Source of the DNA: CAYSQW01 sp964433135
Lineage (GTDB): Bacteria; Acidobacteriota; Aminicenantia; Aminicenantales; Aminicenantaceae
DNA length: 27,828 nt
Assembly: GCA_964433135.1 (NCBI GenBank)
Contig: CAYSQW010000048.1
Location: 1-27,828, forward strand
Reading direction: 5' to 3'
Positions within the stretch are counted from its first letter, which is position 1; each line of letters begins with the position of its first letter. Of this stretch, positions 25,001 through 27,828 are shown in pieces. The position numbers were made by a program, and so were the translations under genes. The notes under the pieces were generated by a model, which saw only the letters and a program-made list of their open reading frames with translations, searched no databases and had not been told where the DNA came from.

Positions 25001-25140
25001 GGATATACGAGAAAAAAGGCTGGGAAGGCAAAGCGATTGAACACTATACAAAGGTTTCCGATATATGGCGGGAGGCGGATCATACGTATGCGGAGCGGGA
25101 GGACGCCGGTCGCCGCTTGAGTCTACTCGGCGTCCGATAA
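22018..25140 (+). CDS. Transmembrane Ser/Thr protein kinase with zinc ribbon, TolB/FlgO-like domain and TPRs
   Basis: 1040 residues. In order: zinc ribbon with C5, C8, C19, C22; Hanks-type kinase domain (about 54-315) with glycine loop LGRGGMGRVY, Lys84 in VALKLIK, catalytic HRDLKPSN (Asp178), DFG (Asp196) and activation-loop GTPAYMSPE, all intact; one membrane span (about 346-364); an extracytoplasmic alpha/beta domain (about 378-500, 'PSLAVMYFENNTGDESYDHW') of the TolB-N/FlgO-like type often found after such kinases; then many TPR-like helical repeats from about 545 to 1030. The likely role is transmembrane signalling in which the periplasmic TPR part senses a partner and the cytosolic kinase phosphorylates targets. 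The zinc ribbon may aid assembly. A weak GAGAG site lies 8-12 bases before the ATG. Confidence 0.93.
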   Translation: MTTKCPRCRSDNPDGSHFCSECGVPMERPEGSRTETETIALPQEELLSGMLFAGRFQVIEELGRGGMGRVYKVLDTKVREKVALKLIKPEIAADSLNLRRFSRELRLARSISHRSICRMYDLGEAEGTYYITMEYVAGEDLKSLIRKIGLPPLKKVLSLSKQICNGLSEAHRRDIIHRDLKPSNIMIDIEGNARIMDFGIARSLKAEGTAGSNLVLGTPAYMSPEQVESKNIDRQTDLYSLGVILFELVTGTIPFHGNTPVSIAVKHKKEYPPEPKKLNPLLPEEMNRVILKCLEKDKRRRYRSADELYEDLDRLEKKVETTGLKPVRERREATRTIIIRGLRGHKVLVAVLLLVLVAAAVFLGRFFTGKGQVVYAAAKPSLAVMYFENNTGDESYDHWRKALAELLIADISQSQHIRVISAARLYNILEQIGQLDAHAYSSDVLNQVVSHTGVEYVLVGGFAKAGDVFRVNIMLQDASTGEAMASERTEAKGEENFFSMVDELTMKIKDHFNLSSSAIADDIDLEIADIATNSPEAMRYFTLGRRHHSNAEYSQAIDMYQKALEIDNMFAICYYWMSQSYGNMGHTADEKESLLKALGMKDRLSERDYYLIRAQYFRTAESSYDEALKAFRKLLSLYPEDQEGNNLIGLLLKNLEDWDEAVEHFNVCIQSRYDNFFYYVNMAETLAAKGDYIRAMRLLESYLNNFRDVAWVHGSLAVNYFCQQRYDLALMETDDAQRLDDSHYHVYWMRGDIYHAGGDFIRAELEYSHLLALEDPVARLCGRSRLASLYFAQGQLQSALEQLELGLREAVELKLEDWTLWLHNRKAYMHLKTGNPEEAIRICEDAARIEVKGQRGDLQRRCLFLKGMAYLKKGEVKKAEECTAVMRSVMKNGMNSKELRYYLYLLGMIQMEMENHKGAAAYFSKAMSMVPQQFTRHPYILANDQALFLDGAASAAYRAGNTNEAKVLFEEILKLTVGRINYGDIYVQAHHKMGRIYEKKGWEGKAIEHYTKVSDIWREADHTYAEREDAGRRLSLLGVR

Positions 25141-25185
25141 ATCGAATGCGGCAATCTTCTTTTCAAAAGGATTGAAGGATAGAAC

Positions 25186-26112
25186 TCATCTGATGATATT
25201 AAGTGCCAGGGGGATGATCTTGAATTCCAGCCGATGAAAAGGGGATGGCCGGGAAAATCCTCCAAGAATTTCTCCGTCGGCCTGTAATGTGAAAGCCCGA
25301 GTACCGGAAACCGTGAATGATTTTGACTGCAGAAAAGTGATTTCTTCAGCATCTTCGAGCCTTCCCTGACCCGCTAATCCGTATAAACGCGCCAAACGGG
25401 CCAGTGAGCATTCCTTGATAAGACAGCAATCCAACATTCCGTCATCCGGATAAGATTCAGGATTGAGAACCTTTCCCGTAGCCCAATAACGCGTATTATT
25501 AAAGACGGCGGTGAGATAACGCCCGCGTTCATGTGCATCGAGGGCCTCAACTTCAAGCGGAAACGGGATCTTGTGTTTTCGGTACGTATCGAAGACGGCC
25601 AGGATACCGGCCAGGGTTTGGCGCCGGCCCCAATGCGGCTTTCGCTCCGAAAGCTTTTCCACATGTTCTGCAACCAAAGCCCCTAATCCGATATTGGCCT
25701 GACCGATGAAGTAATTGAGAATGATTCCTTTTTGAGCGACGGTCCCGAGATCAACCGTATGAATCCCGCCGTTTTTCAAAGCTAAACAGGCGTTTTCCAA
25801 GGACTCGAGGCCGAAGGCCTTCGGTACGTCATTCGATGATCCCAATCCGAACATCGCCAGTGGAGTGGTAAGCTTATTTTGCATCATGACGTTGATCATG
25901 ATGTTAAATGTTGAATCGCCTCCCGCCCCGGCCAAAATGGAGCAGAGAGGAGCCTTCTCCGCCGTGAGAGTCTTAAGATGGTCTTCGCTGCGTGTGACGA
26001 TGAGCTCATAAGGAATGCCCAGACTATGCAGTCGCTGTTCCAACTCCGGTTTTCTTCGCCCGGCCCGGCCTTTGCCTGAGGAGGGATTGAAAAGAATAAT
26101 GGTTTTTTTCAT
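25186..26112 (-). CDS. Diacylglycerol kinase/sphingosine kinase family lipid kinase
   Basis: 308 residues from the ATG at 26112. The N-terminal nucleotide-binding motif ILFNPSSGKGRAGRR and the C-terminal beta-sandwich pattern ('GILNYFIGQANIGLGALV', 'NTRYWATGKVLNPES..DGMLD', 'ALQADGEILG'-like end) place it in the DAGK catalytic family with YegS/BmrU/DgkB. The glycine motif reads AGAGGDSTFN, with Ser where GGDGT is usual, and the next loop reads GLGSSNDVP rather than the common LGTGND. The natural substrate may be diacylglycerol or another lipid. The frame extends upstream to a TTG at 26175, but the sequence there is polar and lacks an RBS. Activity is likely but less certain because of the two motif changes. 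Confidence 0.85.
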   Translation of the reverse strand: MKKTIILFNPSSGKGRAGRRKPELEQRLHSLGIPYELIVTRSEDHLKTLTAEKAPLCSILAGAGGDSTFNIMINVMMQNKLTTPLAMFGLGSSNDVPKAFGLESLENACLALKNGGIHTVDLGTVAQKGIILNYFIGQANIGLGALVAEHVEKLSERKPHWGRRQTLAGILAVFDTYRKHKIPFPLEVEALDAHERGRYLTAVFNNTRYWATGKVLNPESYPDDGMLDCCLIKECSLARLARLYGLAGQGRLEDAEEITFLQSKSFTVSGTRAFTLQADGEILGGFSRPSPFHRLEFKIIPLALNIIR

Positions 26113-26346
26113 GCGCTTGCTATCAGCTGAATCCGTCGGGTTTTTTTCTGACACTTCCACGGGGAGGTATATCAAAGGGTGTTTTTGATGTCAAGATATC
26201 CGGCCTATTCCATGGAAGGAAGGAATTAACATATTCCATACTTATGTTGAGTACGGCTTAATCTCATGGGTTGCATTCGCGGCGGCTTTTCTCTAAAATA
26301 TTTGTTTCCGTGTTCTAAATATAATAAAACATTGGGAGTTTCTTAC
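26113..26346. promoter_or_regulatory. Divergent gap before the glutamine-synthetase-family gene
   Basis: A consensus TATAAT at 26320-26325 lies 21 bases before the ATG at 26347, but no -35 box is found at the right distance. GGGAG (26334-26338) is a good ribosome site for the downstream gene. No other element is seen. Confidence 0.3.
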
Positions 26347-27828
26347 ATGAACGACAATAATACGTCTTGTGCATTGATCAATCCATTAAATGATATTTTA
26401 CAAAAGCCCGCCTACCTTTTTTCGCGGTCCGATCTGGTTCGAGTGATACAAACTCAGGGGATCGAACGGATTACTTTTCATTACATCGCTTTGGATGGTC
26501 GGCTTAAAGAACTGCATTTCCCGGTTACCGACCTTTATGGGGCCGACCGTGTCCTGGCGGAGGGGGAAAGAGCGGACGGATCTTCTCTTTTCAAAGGAAT
26601 GGTGGATGAAACACTCTCCGACCTTTATATAGTACCTGAATACAAAACGGCTTTCCTTAACCCATTCAATCCAAAAAGCCTCGATGTGATTTGCCGCTAC
26701 CTGACGGGGGATGGAGAGAGGGCTCCTTTTGCTCTGGATTCCATCCTATCTCGTGCCAACGCCCGATTTCAACAGAATACGGGATTGGAGCTATATGCTC
26801 TGGGAGAATTGGAGTTTTTTCTGATCTTCGAGCAGAATCCGATGCTGTATACCGCTCAGCCCCAGAAAGGATATCATGCGGCCGCCCCGTTTTTCAAGAA
26901 CGGGCATATATTGGATGAAATGATTCGACATATCGCACAGATTACGGGGGCCGTAAAATATGGTCATAGCGAAGTAGGATTTCTGGAAAATATAGACTCC
27001 AGTATGCTCGAGATCAATGGAAAAAGCGCGGAACAGATGGAAGTGGAATTCCAACCTCGTCCCGTCGAGGACATGGCGGATTACATGGTTCTTAGTCGAT
27101 GGATTATCCGGAATGTCGCATATCGACACGGCTGTATCGCCACCTTCGCTCCCAAACTGGCTGAAGGAGCGGCCGGTAACGGCTTTCATTTCCACCTGGA
27201 TCTGCGGCGCGACCAGAAAAATATCATGCGTGGATGTGATGGGAAGCTTTCATCGGAAGCTCTCCGTTTGATCGGGGGACTGTGCGAATATGCCGACTCA
27301 TTGACCGGATTCGGGAATATGTCGGCATCCTCGTATCTTCGACTGGTTCCCAACCAGGAGGCTCCCACTCAGATATGCTGGAGCGATCTGAACCGCAGCG
27401 CGCTGATCCGTGTACCCTTAGGATGGGAAGGGATTAACGATTTGGCGCAGCGGATCAATCCGCGCGAACAGGGCTCCGATGTATCGGAAAGCCGGCAAAC
27501 CGTGGAGCTGCGCAGTGCTGATGGAACGGCTCTGGTTCATCCTCTGCTTGCCGGAATCGTCATGGCCGCGGATTGGGCGTTTCAATCCGATCTTTCGCTG
27601 GAATTGGCACAGAAATTATATGCCGGCCCCGAGGCCTTCAAAAGCGGCGATGTCCAAGATAATTACCCCTCCCTTCCCGCCAACTGCCTGGAGTCCCGTG
27701 AGATCCTGCTCAAGAAAAGAGAGCTGTACGAACATGACGGAATTTTTCCTGCCGGCGTTATCGATTACGTCGCTTCACTGCTCGAGTCCGAAGGAAAGAA
27801 TCAGTTTGATGTCAACCGGATTGAAGAT
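26347..27828 (+). CDS. Glutamine-synthetase-family ligase, 3' end outside window
   Basis: The frame is open to the right edge: 494 codons and no stop. Glutamine-synthetase landmarks occur in order: ADGSSLFKGM and 'SDLYIVPEYKT' near 76-101 (beta-grasp/ATP region), the metal-ligand motif ELEFF (E154, E156), HSEVG (207-211), the ATP/metal motif GNGFHFH (H281, H283), RLVPNQEAP and NRSALIRVP (332-357), and VELRSADGTA (387-396). Every catalytic block is thus represented, yet many positions differ from ordinary GlnA, and the N-terminal 40 residues are unlike it. It may be a true glutamine synthetase of a divergent class or a gamma-glutamyl-amine ligase; sequence alone does not decide. It stands alone and divergent from the lipid-kinase gene; no PII or amtB gene is in view. 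Confidence 0.85.
   Translation, partial: MNDNNTSCALINPLNDILQKPAYLFSRSDLVRVIQTQGIERITFHYIALDGRLKELHFPVTDLYGADRVLAEGERADGSSLFKGMVDETLSDLYIVPEYKTAFLNPFNPKSLDVICRYLTGDGERAPFALDSILSRANARFQQNTGLELYALGELEFFLIFEQNPMLYTAQPQKGYHAAAPFFKNGHILDEMIRHIAQITGAVKYGHSEVGFLENIDSSMLEINGKSAEQMEVEFQPRPVEDMADYMVLSRWIIRNVAYRHGCIATFAPKLAEGAAGNGFHFHLDLRRDQKNIMRGCDGKLSSEALRLIGGLCEYADSLTGFGNMSASSYLRLVPNQEAPTQICWSDLNRSALIRVPLGWEGINDLAQRINPREQGSDVSESRQTVELRSADGTALVHPLLAGIVMAADWAFQSDLSLELAQKLYAGPEAFKSGDVQDNYPSLPANCLESREILLKKRELYEHDGIFPAGVIDYVASLLESEGKNQFDVNRIED

Overview
The window reads as chromosomal DNA from a diderm bacterium of mid GC content. It carries lipoprotein signals, a Tat-exported enzyme, MacB/FtsX-type permeases and a large zinc-ribbon/kinase/TPR signalling protein. 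That mixture is common in Acidobacteriota-related lineages such as Candidatus Aminicenantes. The placement is an inference from gene style, not from a marker gene. I saw no rRNA, tRNA, CRISPR, insertion sequence or phage gene. The one coding sequence that looks foreign in base use is the AT-richer, truncated lipoprotein-like gene at the left edge (3-863).

Layout. 3-863: end of a Big_2 surface protein. 1102-2256: membrane polyferredoxin of the NapH/CcoG type. 2332-3810 (minus): secreted S10 serine carboxypeptidase, divergent from a secreted fasciclin-domain protein (4068-4565); a perfect 12-bp inverted repeat and a good promoter lie between them. 4724-5104 (minus): remains of a CPBP-family intramembrane protease gene. 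Its three signature motifs are still in one frame, but two stop codons interrupt it.

5377-12228 is a tightly packed seven-gene plus-strand operon: SLC13/RCK anion transporter, persulfide-dioxygenase-like protein with two rhodanese domains, two half-size YeeE/YedE sulfur transporters, a DUF1622 membrane protein, and a KtrB/KtrA K+ uptake pair. A plausible reading is that YeeE proteins import thiosulfate or another reduced sulfur species, the rhodanese/MBL protein oxidises sulfane sulfur to sulfite, and the SLC13 protein moves the resulting oxyanion. The link to K+ uptake is the unexpected part. Three evenly spaced ATGGGGAA octamers lie just upstream of this operon.

12329-15104 (minus): a two-gene unit, a Tat-exported class V PLP enzyme and an M24 (Xaa-Pro aminopeptidase-like) lipoprotein, preceded by an orphan two-module FtsX permease (15378-17768, minus). 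Opposite it is an alpha/beta-hydrolase lipoprotein (18034-19767, plus). Together with the S10 peptidase these suggest envelope-side peptide and ester processing.

19847-21682 (minus): Na+/phosphate cotransporter followed by a stand-alone PhoU protein. 22018-25140 (plus): 1040-residue Ser/Thr kinase with zinc ribbon, one membrane span, a TolB/FlgO-like domain and TPRs. 25186-26112 (minus): diacylglycerol-kinase-family lipid kinase. 26347 to the right edge: glutamine-synthetase-family enzyme, open at the end of the window.
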